In this document: positions 36,136 to 44,049 of the stretch, in pieces
How the letters are laid out: the number at the start of each line of letters is the position of its first letter
Position numbering within the stretch: position 1 is the first letter of the stretch
NCBI RefSeq assembly: GCF_023715615.1
Contig: NZ_JAMBOM010000001.1
Location: forward strand, 496,001 to 560,000
Reading direction: 5' to 3'
DNA from: Sporosarcina aquimarina
Lineage (GTDB): Bacteria; Bacillota; Bacilli; Bacillales_A; Planococcaceae
Length of the DNA stretch: 64,000 nucleotides
Program-made: the position numbers and the translations under genes
The notes under the pieces: generated by a model
Seen by the model: only the letters and a program-made list of their open reading frames with translations
The model's database searches: none
Told to the model about the DNA's origin: nothing

Positions 36136-37236
36136 ATGGTTGGGGGTGTTAAGACAAATATACCAGGAATGCAGTATTCACAATTCGGGCAAGAAGTGCT
36201 GGTCACGCAGATTCGGTTTGCGACGTTGGAAGCGATTTTTGAAGTGGATCAGCAAGTGCAACGGCAGCTGGATCCGCGTAAGCGCAGGGATATCCGGGAT
36301 TTCATTTTGGAGAGTTTGGAAGAGGGGAAGCATTTCTTTTTCTCACCTTTCGTGTTCTCAAGCCGTCTGCAGATTGAGAAGACAGATGGGTCGTTTGAAC
36401 TGACGGCAGGGAGTAAGCTATACATAATTGACGGTCAACATCGGAGTGCCGCTATGTCTTCTTCGCTGAGTCATTTGAAGTCTCAAAAGGAAGCTGCGGA
36501 GGAAGCAGGGGATTTCACAGATGCGGCGAAAATTGAGGCTAGAATTGGCCAACTGATGAATTATCCAGTGACGATGCAGGTCTATTTGGATTTGTCGAGG
36601 CAGGAAGAACGTCAAATGTTCACCGATTTGAATACGGAACGCTGTGAAGCGCATCCGGGGCTGCGCATGCAGTATGATCAGCGGGATGCGTATACGACAT
36701 TGGTACGGAATGTTGCACAGGAGCTGCAGGAGCAAATGGACATTGAAATGGAATCTGTCCGTTTAACGGTGCAAAGTTCCAGACTTACGACGTTGACGGT
36801 GATGCGGAAATGTCTTATCTCCCTGTTTGAAGGTACGTTGAGTGAGAAAAAAGGGGATCCGTATTTCCGAAACTGCAAGCCGTCTGAGGTACCAATTGTG
36901 GCACAGGCGTTCTTTGAAACGTGGAAGGACATTTTCCCAAAGAGGATGAGGGTCCGTGAAAATTATGTGTGCACCAAAACAGGGATTCAAGTGGCACTTG
37001 CTCAGACGGCTCATACGTTGACCCGGGGGGAAGGGATTTCCTACAAAGAGGCGTTTGAATTGTTAAAGCTACTGAATAGGCAATGTACGTGGAAGCCGGA
37101 TGATCCGGCATTTGAGCATATGTACGACAAAGCGAGTGGGCTCCTAAAAAATCATTCATCCACTACGAGCATCAAAAGGACGGTTATTCAGTTTCTGAAG
37201 ATGATTGACGCTGAGAGGATGGGGATTGTGTGCTGA
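36136..37236 (+). CDS. DndB-like protein 1 (DGQHR domain)
   Basis: The 366-residue protein carries the DGQHR motif (residues 99-103, in LYIIDGQHRSAAM) and the second family block MFTDLNTERCEAHPG near 160, which define the DndB/DGQHR family. DndB proteins regulate phosphorothioate DNA modification genes or bind and act on DNA in defence loci, but no dndCDE or dptFGH genes are nearby. The ATG at 36136 is 11 bases after AGGAGG; the ATG at 36128 is too close and in another frame. It overlaps a second DndB-like gene by seven bases, so the two are coupled and may form a hetero-complex. Base composition is clearly more GC-rich than the preceding glycan block. Confidence 0.8.
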   Translation: MVGGVKTNIPGMQYSQFGQEVLVTQIRFATLEAIFEVDQQVQRQLDPRKRRDIRDFILESLEEGKHFFFSPFVFSSRLQIEKTDGSFELTAGSKLYIIDGQHRSAAMSSSLSHLKSQKEAAEEAGDFTDAAKIEARIGQLMNYPVTMQVYLDLSRQEERQMFTDLNTERCEAHPGLRMQYDQRDAYTTLVRNVAQELQEQMDIEMESVRLTVQSSRLTTLTVMRKCLISLFEGTLSEKKGDPYFRNCKPSEVPIVAQAFFETWKDIFPKRMRVRENYVCTKTGIQVALAQTAHTLTRGEGISYKEAFELLKLLNRQCTWKPDDPAFEHMYDKASGLLKNHSSTTSIKRTVIQFLKMIDAERMGIVC

Positions 37237-38273
37237 CAGCGACCGTTTTCGAGAAAACACAGGGCATTGCGGTGTACCGACTGGATGAATTGATCGACAA
37301 GCTGGAAGAAGGTCATATTGAAACGCGGCACGAAAGTAAACATCAGGTGAAGATGATACGCCGATATATGCTGGACAACCTGGCAAGCGGACAAGTGTAC
37401 TTCCCTCCGATTGTCGCTCATGTGGAGATCGGCTGTCTGGCTGGAGGTAGGCCAAATCGGTTTTCGGTCATAGACGGCACGCAGAGGCTGAGGGCCATGG
37501 GGCAGCTCAAGCCGTTCATCACCAGATTGATTAACAGCGATGATCCGGAAGAGCACAGCAAAGGTTACTTAATGAATAAGATGCTCAATAAGATCGAGAT
37601 TGCGGTGCAGCTGTTCGAGGGGTTTACTAGGGAAGAAACCGATCAGCTTTTTATCGATTTGAATACTAAGGGCAAGAAAGTATCGCTGTCGAAGCGGATT
37701 GCCTATGACTCCCGCAATGAGCTGAATCGGACGACGAATCTTTTGGTCAAAACCCATGAAGGACTACAGAGAGCGGGTATTGAACAAGAAAAAATCTCCA
37801 TCCGCCGGCCCCGGAACAAAAATTTTGTTTCCTTGTCCCAACTGCGTCGACTCGTCGGCTATTTCATGACAGGACAGGGGATTCATGCGAAGCCGACGAT
37901 GCAGCAAGAGCTGATTGCAGACGCGGACGAGCATTTGGAAGTGATCGGTCTTTGGCTGGACGAACTATTTGTTCTTCAGCCCGCTGAAACCATAGGGAAT
38001 TATGAGCAGTCCATGCTGGCGAACTTCACTTTGCTAGCTGCGGTTGCGGAGTATGTGTATTCCGGTCTACATGATGCCACGCTTGAACAGAAGAAGACTA
38101 CGGTGAAGGACCGAATGAGTAGACTGAAGCAGATCGACTGGCAATCGGGCCATGAGCAATGGAAGCGATTTGAAGGGACTGAGCGCGGCAGAGAGAAGCT
38201 ATACTACTTTAATCCGAACAAAGCGACCCATGCTGCGCTCGTTGCTTGGCTGCGCCTTGAAGGAGGTGAGTGA
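37230..38273 (+). CDS. DndB-like protein 2 (variant DGTQR motif)
   Basis: This 347-residue relative of the upstream gene has DGTQR (82-86, in SVIDGTQRLRAM) in place of DGQHR, followed by LFIDLNTKGKKVSLSKRIAYDSRNE, the same conserved block. The changed motif suggests a different or lost catalytic/binding role, as in an asymmetric pair. The GTG start at 37230 overlaps the end of the first gene and is preceded by GGATGGGG. It ends 153 bases before comK, with hairpins between. A role in competence DNA processing or in defence is possible but not shown. Confidence 0.75.
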   Translation: MLTATVFEKTQGIAVYRLDELIDKLEEGHIETRHESKHQVKMIRRYMLDNLASGQVYFPPIVAHVEIGCLAGGRPNRFSVIDGTQRLRAMGQLKPFITRLINSDDPEEHSKGYLMNKMLNKIEIAVQLFEGFTREETDQLFIDLNTKGKKVSLSKRIAYDSRNELNRTTNLLVKTHEGLQRAGIEQEKISIRRPRNKNFVSLSQLRRLVGYFMTGQGIHAKPTMQQELIADADEHLEVIGLWLDELFVLQPAETIGNYEQSMLANFTLLAAVAEYVYSGLHDATLEQKKTTVKDRMSRLKQIDWQSGHEQWKRFEGTERGREKLYYFNPNKATHAALVAWLRLEGGE

Positions 38274-38302
38274 TTGAGAAGAACAGAAGATACAAAAAAT
38301 CC

Positions 38303-38393
38303 CCGAGTGTGAAAGTCCTGTCAGACCCACTCGGAGAGATCCACTGGGGTTAGCCAGCTTATTAGCTAGTATACCCCTTTTTTTAACGTATTT
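38303..38393 (+). terminator. Two hairpins between the DndB-like pair and comK (terminator/attenuator)
   Basis: CCGAGTG / CACTCGG (38303-38334) is followed by GGGGTTAGC ... GCTA..ACCCC and seven T residues (to about 38393). The second hairpin is a plausible terminator. It lies 33 bases before the comK start, so it could also attenuate read-through into comK. Confidence 0.55.
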
Positions 38394-38426
38394 AAATAGG
38401 CACGTAAAAAAAGGAGGCAATAAACG

Positions 38427-38996
38427 ATGGCTTACAACAAACATCTCATTTTAACGACTGAAGCAAGTATTATTTTTCCACACTACAGTGAAATCGGCGA
38501 ACTGCAATCGAAGTACATGGAAGGGGATGACTATCACATCGTTTCAATGAAGCCGACGGACCTTATCGACCTGAATTTGCGCATGACCGGCACAAGCTTG
38601 AAAGGCGCAGTCGATGGAGCGCGTAACCTCCTTGGATCAGGCACCATGGCACCTGTTGTTATCAGTAAAAAGCATGCAATGTACTGGATTCCACTGACCT
38701 CATCGAAATCTCCTAAATGCATCTGGGTCTCCGTCGGGCATGTCCGCAAGTACGTACCCAATGGGCGTAACGGAGTGACGGTTTACTTGAAAAACGGCAG
38801 CGTCGTCAACCTCGCTTGTAGTTACAACCAATTCCGAAATCGCATGCAGCGGGCCTACACACTTCGTTGTCAAATTGAATCTCACTCGGACCACGTTCAA
38901 AGAGCGGGTGGGGCGTATGTGAAAACGTACTTCATCTGTCAGGAAGCTGGGGTGAATTATGATTGGAAAGAGGGACGACTCCTTACACCTAAGTGA
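38427..38996 (+). CDS. comK: Competence transcription factor ComK
   Basis: The 189-residue protein matches the ComK family over its whole length: MKPTDLIDLNLRMTGTSLKGA, then ISKKHAMYWIPLTSSKSPKC with IWVSVGHVRKYVPNG, and NGSVVNLACSYNQFRNRMQRA, the DNA-binding half. ComK binds paired AAAAN5TTTT boxes and switches on DNA uptake and recombination genes. It starts at ATG 38427, ten bases after AGGAGG. It has its own terminator. The usual C-terminal MecA-contact tail is short and differs (KEGRLLTPK). Placement directly after two DndB-like genes is unusual. Confidence 0.88.
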   Translation: MAYNKHLILTTEASIIFPHYSEIGELQSKYMEGDDYHIVSMKPTDLIDLNLRMTGTSLKGAVDGARNLLGSGTMAPVVISKKHAMYWIPLTSSKSPKCIWVSVGHVRKYVPNGRNGVTVYLKNGSVVNLACSYNQFRNRMQRAYTLRCQIESHSDHVQRAGGAYVKTYFICQEAGVNYDWKEGRLLTPK

Positions 38997-39642
38997 ACTA
39001 TCTGTAGAGATGGAATTGAAGAAGTGTTACTATGCCTCTCGCCTTTTGGGCTGGGAGGCTTTTTTGTGGGGGACAGTATGATGAAACGTGAAAGCAACAA
39101 CTATGAAAGGATTACAGGATTAGTTGCTTAAGGAAGAAAGTTATTGTACAAGGGGCTAATGAATAGAACACGAATAGACCGAATTAAGGGAGGAATTGAA
39201 ACTAAGAGAGTAGTGACTAAGACGAGAAAGAATTATGAAGGAATGGGACGCAAAAAGTGATGGGAAAAGTATACGCCTGTGACGAGGGTGGAAAGGAGTA
39301 AGATTTATTGGAGATGGTGATTTGATATCTCTAATAATGCTTAAGACAATAGATTAGTCCTCGTTTTGGCCAATTTCTATCTCAACGTCGCTCGCAACTT
39401 CTCTGACACAACATGGATACATAGCTGACGACACTTGGTATAATGAGACTATTAATAATTAATACTGGAGTATACTAGAAGAAAAGCAAAGTCGTAAAAG
39501 AACAAGGTCTTAGTGATTTCTAAATGAGAGCTAATCGATAGGGTAAGAATTACATTAATACGGCAAGTGAGCGTCTTATTAAAGTTGAGTTCGGAGGCTT
39601 GAACGTTAGAAATCTAATTAACTTGAGAGGGGAGTCATTTTA
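38997..39642. other. 646-base region after comK
   Basis: Contains the comK terminator and an extended -10 promoter TGGTATAAT (39436-39444) about 200 bases before the next gene. I see no convincing gene here; a short unannotated RNA or long leader is possible. Confidence 0.45.
39034..39066 (+). terminator. Terminator of comK
   Basis: GCCTCTCGCC with GGGCTGGGAGGC around a TTTT loop, then six T residues. Confidence 0.8.
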
Positions 39643-40884
39643 TTGGAGACAATTTTCATCACCATAGTATTAAGTATATTAATCCTAGTTATAATTTATT
39701 TGTTGGGCATTCGTAAAGTGGATAATAGAAAGAAAAGTTTGAATGTAGGGAAAGGTATGATTTCTCAAGAAAAGGATACATTACTAAAAGCATCGCAATC
39801 AAAAGATAGTGATGATCCCAAAATAAATTTAATCCCGTCGATTTATGAATTAGAAGAACAGGACAATATTGAAGTGAAATACGAAGAGTTCAGTCTTCCA
39901 ATTACTATGAGGGATACATTAATTCAAACAGTGACAAGTGTTTATCCGATTTTTAAAGAGAAACATTCTTATAAAATCACATTTTCCCCTGAAGCAATAA
40001 AAGGCTTACGGGACGGAACTTTTACTTTGGTTGAGAGAAAAGATAGAAATGGTTTTCTTCCAATCTTGAATAATCGAGATACGAGTAAATTTGTTGAGCA
40101 AGGTGTTTTATATAAAGATGTATCTCCTTCACTTCTCATAAACGGAAGCATGAATTTATTAACTGCCGCTGTAGGTCAAAAACAATTAGCAAATATCCAA
40201 AAGTCATTAGATAGTATTGAACAAAAATTGGATACTTTGATGCTCAATAGAAAAAATGATTATATGGGAAGAATAAAGTCAAGGGAAATTTATTTTAGAG
40301 AGGTTATTAGAAGATCCGTTATGGGCGTTAGTACAATGAGAGGAGTAGAAGACATCCAAATTGAGTCTTCGTATGTCCAAACTTTAGAAGATATGTGCAA
40401 AGTTAATGAGGATCTCAAATCGATTGTAAGTAAAATTGAACTTATAAAAGAAAGTGAGAAAATTAGAAAATATAAAGTTGCGTCTTTTAATCAATCTATT
40501 GCCCCCTTAATAAAGGATTTTAATGAACTTCAACAAATTTTAGAATTGAATTTTAGATATATAAAAGAAAACTATGAACCATATCTATCATTAATTCGAA
40601 AATATGATCCTAGACAAATAGAAGATACTAGTTTAAAGGTGATTGAAGAAGAAAATGATCTTTTAATTCAAAGAGTTCATGAAAAGATTGAACGATTAAA
40701 CCGTAACTATAAAATACATGTTGGAATAAATAAAAAAGAATATCATATGAAAAATATGGAGCAAATAAATGAGATAATTCCTAGAAGGCTAGAATACAAT
40801 ACCCCAATTAAAGAGATACCACCGAAAGAGGTAATTATGGGGGTAGATGAAACTGGAAAGGTTTTTGCTTATCTACCTCGATAA
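39643..40884 (+). CDS. Membrane-anchored protein of unknown function with coiled coil
   Basis: I do not recognise this 413-residue protein. One N-terminal membrane helix (about 3-22, IFITIVLSILILVIIYLLG) is followed by a basic patch and a cytoplasmic body. Residues ~85-150 form a small alpha/beta part (SYKITFSPEAIKGLRDGTF), then QKQLANIQKSLDSIEQKLD and the regions after it are strongly helical with coiled-coil character. It ends with an acidic-basic linker and ETGKVFAYLPR. The TTG start follows GAGAGGGGAG at good spacing. It stands alone, in an accessory zone, with AT-rich codon use unlike the DndB/comK genes, suggesting acquisition. Confidence 0.7.
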   Translation: METIFITIVLSILILVIIYLLGIRKVDNRKKSLNVGKGMISQEKDTLLKASQSKDSDDPKINLIPSIYELEEQDNIEVKYEEFSLPITMRDTLIQTVTSVYPIFKEKHSYKITFSPEAIKGLRDGTFTLVERKDRNGFLPILNNRDTSKFVEQGVLYKDVSPSLLINGSMNLLTAAVGQKQLANIQKSLDSIEQKLDTLMLNRKNDYMGRIKSREIYFREVIRRSVMGVSTMRGVEDIQIESSYVQTLEDMCKVNEDLKSIVSKIELIKESEKIRKYKVASFNQSIAPLIKDFNELQQILELNFRYIKENYEPYLSLIRKYDPRQIEDTSLKVIEEENDLLIQRVHEKIERLNRNYKIHVGINKKEYHMKNMEQINEIIPRRLEYNTPIKEIPPKEVIMGVDETGKVFAYLPR

Positions 40885-41527
40885 ATGAATAGGTATGTAC
40901 AGGTGATTAAAAATGTCATCTTAAAAGAGCTCTATCAAATCTAGAGTCTAGTAGTATAATTAATGACAAAAATTAACTAATGGTTTCCGGGCATACCAAT
41001 TGAGTTTTGCTCCCTTATATGGAGAGTTTTAAAAAATGATGATTCAGTTATAGGCTGCAACGAGATGACTACGATATTATACCGGTCTCATCTTTTTTTC
41101 ATCTGTTTCCGTGTACAGTTGTAATGCGCCGTGTAGCATCGGACATTTCTTTCAACTCTAATAGATTTTAGTTTGCTTATAGCCTGAGAGTATCAGTATC
41201 ACTCTGTCATATTGTTCCTGCTGTTGGTTTTAACTCGAACGAGACTTCTCAGTTTAGTATTGCGAGACACATAAGCAAGTATTGGCCATAAATTGTCCAG
41301 ACATTCTTACTGAAATGTTTATATGATACACTATTGTCAATTATAAGAATTTTAGATTTCGGATGAAACTAATACTTTTTATTACTAAAAATCGTCGTCT
41401 GTGAAAAGTCTGCCTATATACTGTAAAATACGAACGCCGTTCAGAATCGCTATTTAGTTGCTATGTGCGCAGACAGAGCTTGCATGAAGCTCACCTATTA
41501 GTACTGCAAGGGAAGGGGATGTGAAGG
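40885..41527. other. 643-base intergenic region
   Basis: Contains one terminator-like hairpin (41063-41099) and a degenerate piece of the dispersed repeat near 41408-41450 (TGCCTATATACTGTAAAATA). No coding signal is seen. Confidence 0.45.
41063..41099 (+). terminator. Terminator-like hairpin downstream of the 413-residue gene
   Basis: AGATGA (41063-41068) and TCATCT (41088-41093) with inner partial pairing (CGATATTATACCGG) and seven T residues. It lies 180 bases past the stop. Confidence 0.55.
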
Positions 41528-42586
41528 ATGGACAAGGTTATTGATCTGCATCTATCATTTATGGAGCGCATGGTTGAAGAGGGAGATGTACTAAGGGAAT
41601 TAGAAAAAGAGGGCATTCGCGTATTATCAGGGTTTACGGAGCAACAAGCACTTGTCCGCTCGTATTACCGAAAGTTTTATGGAGAAGCGGGCTCACGAAT
41701 TGTATTTTGTGGCATTAATCCGGGAAGGTTTGGGGCGGGGAAAACAGGTATTCCGTTTATCGACTTTCACGCACTGGACCATTTAATGCCTGGATTTGAA
41801 ATACAGCATAAAGAGAAGAAGGAGAAAAGTGCACAATTCATTCTTTCGATAATTGAAAGGTATGGGGCCAAGGATTTTTATAATGCGGTATATATGACGA
41901 ATGTCTCCTGGTATGGCTTTCAACGTGATCGTAAAAACTTGAATTATTATGACTTGCCTCATCATCTACGTCATCTTTTCACGACATCATTCTTGCACGA
42001 AATGGAGATTGTCCAACCTACAGTTATTGTTCCATTGAGCAAAGAAGTGGAACAGACACTGCGTCAAATGGCAACTGATGGGCTACTGGATTACCCGATT
42101 GCTGAGCGACTTTCACATCCATATCACTGTTCTTTTACGTCGAATATTGTGGAGTCCAGTGAGCTCTATTGTAAGGCCATCGAACAACATACGGTATTGC
42201 AGCGCAAAGAGGATTCTTTGGTATTCGAGGTGGAACCATTAGTCCCTGTAACGGTTGAAAAGTCTGATCCAGTAACAGTTCGCCTAGATACAATGGGGTT
42301 TAAACAATATTTATTGAAACGCCATGAAGTTAATCCTGCTTATAAACCACTCAGTGAAAGTTCTGTCAAACAATATCACAATCGTCTTGAAAACATGTTC
42401 AAACGGGGCATCTATAACGGAGAGCTAGAAATCACTCCTGAAATAGAGCATAAGATTGACCTTAAATATAAGGATACATCTAGGAAATATCCACTGACGA
42501 TTCGGTATTATATTGAGTATATGGAAAGTAAGGAAATCACCAAGAAAAGCTGTAATTCTTTTCCTTGGGAATCGTTGGACTTATAG
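41528..42586 (+). CDS. Uracil-DNA-glycosylase-like protein (SMUG2/DUF4918 type) with extra C-terminal domain
   Basis: The 352-residue protein has a UDG-fold domain in residues ~55-235. Motif I is FCGINPGRFGAGKTGIPFID (60-79), a conserved TNVSWYGF lies at 124-131, and the motif II His-Pro pair is at 197-198 (RLSHPYH). This is the SMUG2/DUF4918 pattern. The last ~95 residues (MGFKQYLLKRHEV, LSESSVKQYHNRLENM) are an added helical domain resembling the core-binding (SAM-like) part of tyrosine recombinases. Base excision or DNA binding is likely but the substrate is unknown. The ATG follows GGGAAGGGGATGTGAAGG. The shorter paralogue at 54988 lacks the C-terminal domain. Confidence 0.75.
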   Translation: MDKVIDLHLSFMERMVEEGDVLRELEKEGIRVLSGFTEQQALVRSYYRKFYGEAGSRIVFCGINPGRFGAGKTGIPFIDFHALDHLMPGFEIQHKEKKEKSAQFILSIIERYGAKDFYNAVYMTNVSWYGFQRDRKNLNYYDLPHHLRHLFTTSFLHEMEIVQPTVIVPLSKEVEQTLRQMATDGLLDYPIAERLSHPYHCSFTSNIVESSELYCKAIEQHTVLQRKEDSLVFEVEPLVPVTVEKSDPVTVRLDTMGFKQYLLKRHEVNPAYKPLSESSVKQYHNRLENMFKRGIYNGELEITPEIEHKIDLKYKDTSRKYPLTIRYYIEYMESKEITKKSCNSFPWESLDL

Positions 42587-42902
42587 TGGGTCTTCATAAT
42601 GAGACACATAATAGCTCTTACATTCAAAAGGAATACAAGAGCTATTATGATTAAAAGGGCTGCTGTACACCTCGCAAATCGTACACCATTCAGAATTGTT
42701 CCAAATTTGAGTCGTACCAGGGCAACGCTATTCGTGCACAGGCAAAGATCTCTAGTGTTGCATCAAAAGCTCTGCACATGCAACGTACATTTCAGACACT
42801 GATCAAATAATCTAGAACTAGTATATCAGTTGTTCCTATCGATGTTCTATAGAAGTTAGAGCGGATGGGCGGTTGACACTCCCTTGGGAAAGGGGGTGTT
42901 AC

Positions 42903-43059
42903 ATGGTGACTTTATGAAGCATTGACCATGTTATTCCAAATTGGAATGTTCCTTGCTGCAATTGCAACAGCCATTGTTGCGATGATTGCTCTATACACCA
43001 ACAGAAAAAAAGTAACCATCCACCGCAAACGACTAAGTAAGCAGGGTGATTACTCTTAA
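42903..43059 (+). pseudogene. Holin-like type I toxin (TxpA/Fst type), probably frameshifted
   Basis: ATG 42903 follows AAAGGGGG at ideal distance but its frame stops after four codons. One base over, TAT-GAA-GCA-TTG opens YEALTMLFQIGMFLAAIATAI and continues VAMIALYTNRKKVT to a stop at 43057, the pattern of Bacillales putative holin-like toxins, which usually begin M-x-V-Y-E-A-L. A one-base deletion in TTT would explain the break. Alternatively translation begins at the TTG 42922 or ATG 42928 (43 codons). A terminator follows at 43110. Confidence 0.6.
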
Positions 43060-43109
43060 CACCTTTGTCCAACTGGTCAACCGCACTTCATGCGGATGTC
43101 AGCTGCATT

Positions 43110-43139
43110 GACTGGATGTTAGCGCACCCGGTCTTTTTT
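43110..43139 (+). terminator. Terminator of the toxin-like transcript
   Basis: GACTGG and CCGGTC with one G-T pair, followed by six T residues; a smaller CCGCA/TGCGG hairpin lies just upstream at 43081-43095. Confidence 0.6.
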
Positions 43140-43304
43140 CAGTATACGCACAGTTATCACATTCAATCAAAGAATACGCCGAAATGGATGAGCACCCCGC
43201 AATTCATACAATAATCAGATAATTAGATATCCTTCTAGCCAGTCAATTGCTGAGAAGGCATGTTTTTCTTTTGTGGCTTTTGTGGATATTAGTAATGATT
43301 CCTG

Positions 43305-43736
43305 TTAGTCATGTTTGCGGAGTTCCAGATTTGAAAGTCCGTTTTCTTCAAACTCCTTTTCATATTCTCCTTCAACTTCAAAGTATTTCATCATCGCTTC
43401 ATCCTGCGTAGCATATGTTTTTCCTTCCTTTGCGAGATCCCGTTTTGCAAGTCGGCTTGAAAGTTCCTGCCAGAATACTTCATTGTCGTTTTCGTCAATA
43501 ATTGGCTGCAGACGTTGTTCGTATTCTTGAGTGGGGAAGTGAGCGTCCATCTCTTTATCAAATGGAACAAGGTCTTGTACGCCGAAGTCTTTAGCGAATG
43601 AGCAGATGTATTGGAAAAATGCATCGTACTCTGAATCTCTTTCATCGTAATCTTTAGCAGAGTTGGCTGTCCATTCGCCCAAATAGACTAGATCCAGAAG
43701 GTGTTTATATTGTTTCTTTGTGAAGTTGATTTTCAT
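43305..43736 (-). CDS. Hypothetical acidic protein, 143 residues
   Basis: I do not recognise a function. The soluble, very acidic protein starts MKINFTKKQYKHLLDLVYLG and contains EWTANSAKDYDERDSEYDAF and EVFWQELSSRLAKRDLA, a mostly helical pattern seen in conserved small proteins of Bacillales. An EEF-rich tail (EGEYEKEFEENGLSNLELRK) ends it. The ATG at 43736 follows GAGGAGAA. It has no operon partner and no clear terminator. Conservation of codon use supports it being real. Confidence 0.7.
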   Translation of the reverse strand: MKINFTKKQYKHLLDLVYLGEWTANSAKDYDERDSEYDAFFQYICSFAKDFGVQDLVPFDKEMDAHFPTQEYEQRLQPIIDENDNEVFWQELSSRLAKRDLAKEGKTYATQDEAMMKYFEVEGEYEKEFEENGLSNLELRKHD

Positions 43737-44049
43737 AACTGATTCTTCTCCTCAATTCGTTTTCCATTATAGTATCATAGTTTAGGTGGCGGAGAGGTGT
43801 TAGCCTGTTAGTGATCGCTTCCTGTGCACCACACTATTTAAAATTGCTCTGGATTTGTGTCTTGCATAGGCAACGATAGGAGACATGTATAAACAAACAG
43901 CCATCAGAACATTCCGGTGGCTGTTTGTTTTATTTGAATCTCTAAAGAATCCTAACTGTGCACTGTAAAAATTGGAAACCTTCTGGAATTTCACTGGAGT
44001 TGTATTGTACACAGGTAACATCTTCACAATTTAACTAATACATCTTTAT
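43737..44049. other. 313-base intergenic region made of repeat copies
   Basis: Two inverted-end repeat copies are seen: one from about 43821 (CCTGTGCACCAC) to 43873 (TGCATAGGC), one from about 43958 (CTGTGCACTG) to 44018 (GTACACAGG). An orphan terminator lies between them. A 75-codon minus frame here only reads through the repeats. Confidence 0.55.
43891..43931. terminator. Orphan hairpin terminator between repeat copies
   Basis: AAACAAACAGCCA (43891-43903) pairs perfectly with TGGCTGTTTGTTT (43918-43930). No gene ends nearby on either strand except the convergent-facing repeat. Confidence 0.7.

Larger units (their letters stand above)
42587..43304. other. 718-base region with toxin relic and repeat copies
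   Basis: Contains the holin-like toxin gene or relic, its terminator, and two degenerate copies of the dispersed repeat near 42660-42725 and 43180-43225. A 67-codon frame at 42599 falls on the repeat and has no ribosome binding site. Confidence 0.5.

Noticed and set aside
36128-36403. Alternative ATG at 36128 in another frame
   Set aside because: Too close to AGGAGG and the frame is a shadow of the DndB-like gene.
36136-38273. Complete Dnd phosphorothioation system
   Set aside because: Only DndB-like genes are present; no dndA, C, D, E or restriction genes were found nearby.
42599-42802. 67-codon frame after the UDG-like fusion
   Set aside because: Falls on a dispersed repeat copy and lacks a ribosome binding site.
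43800-44027. 75-codon minus frame
   Set aside because: Reads through two repeat copies and a terminator hairpin.
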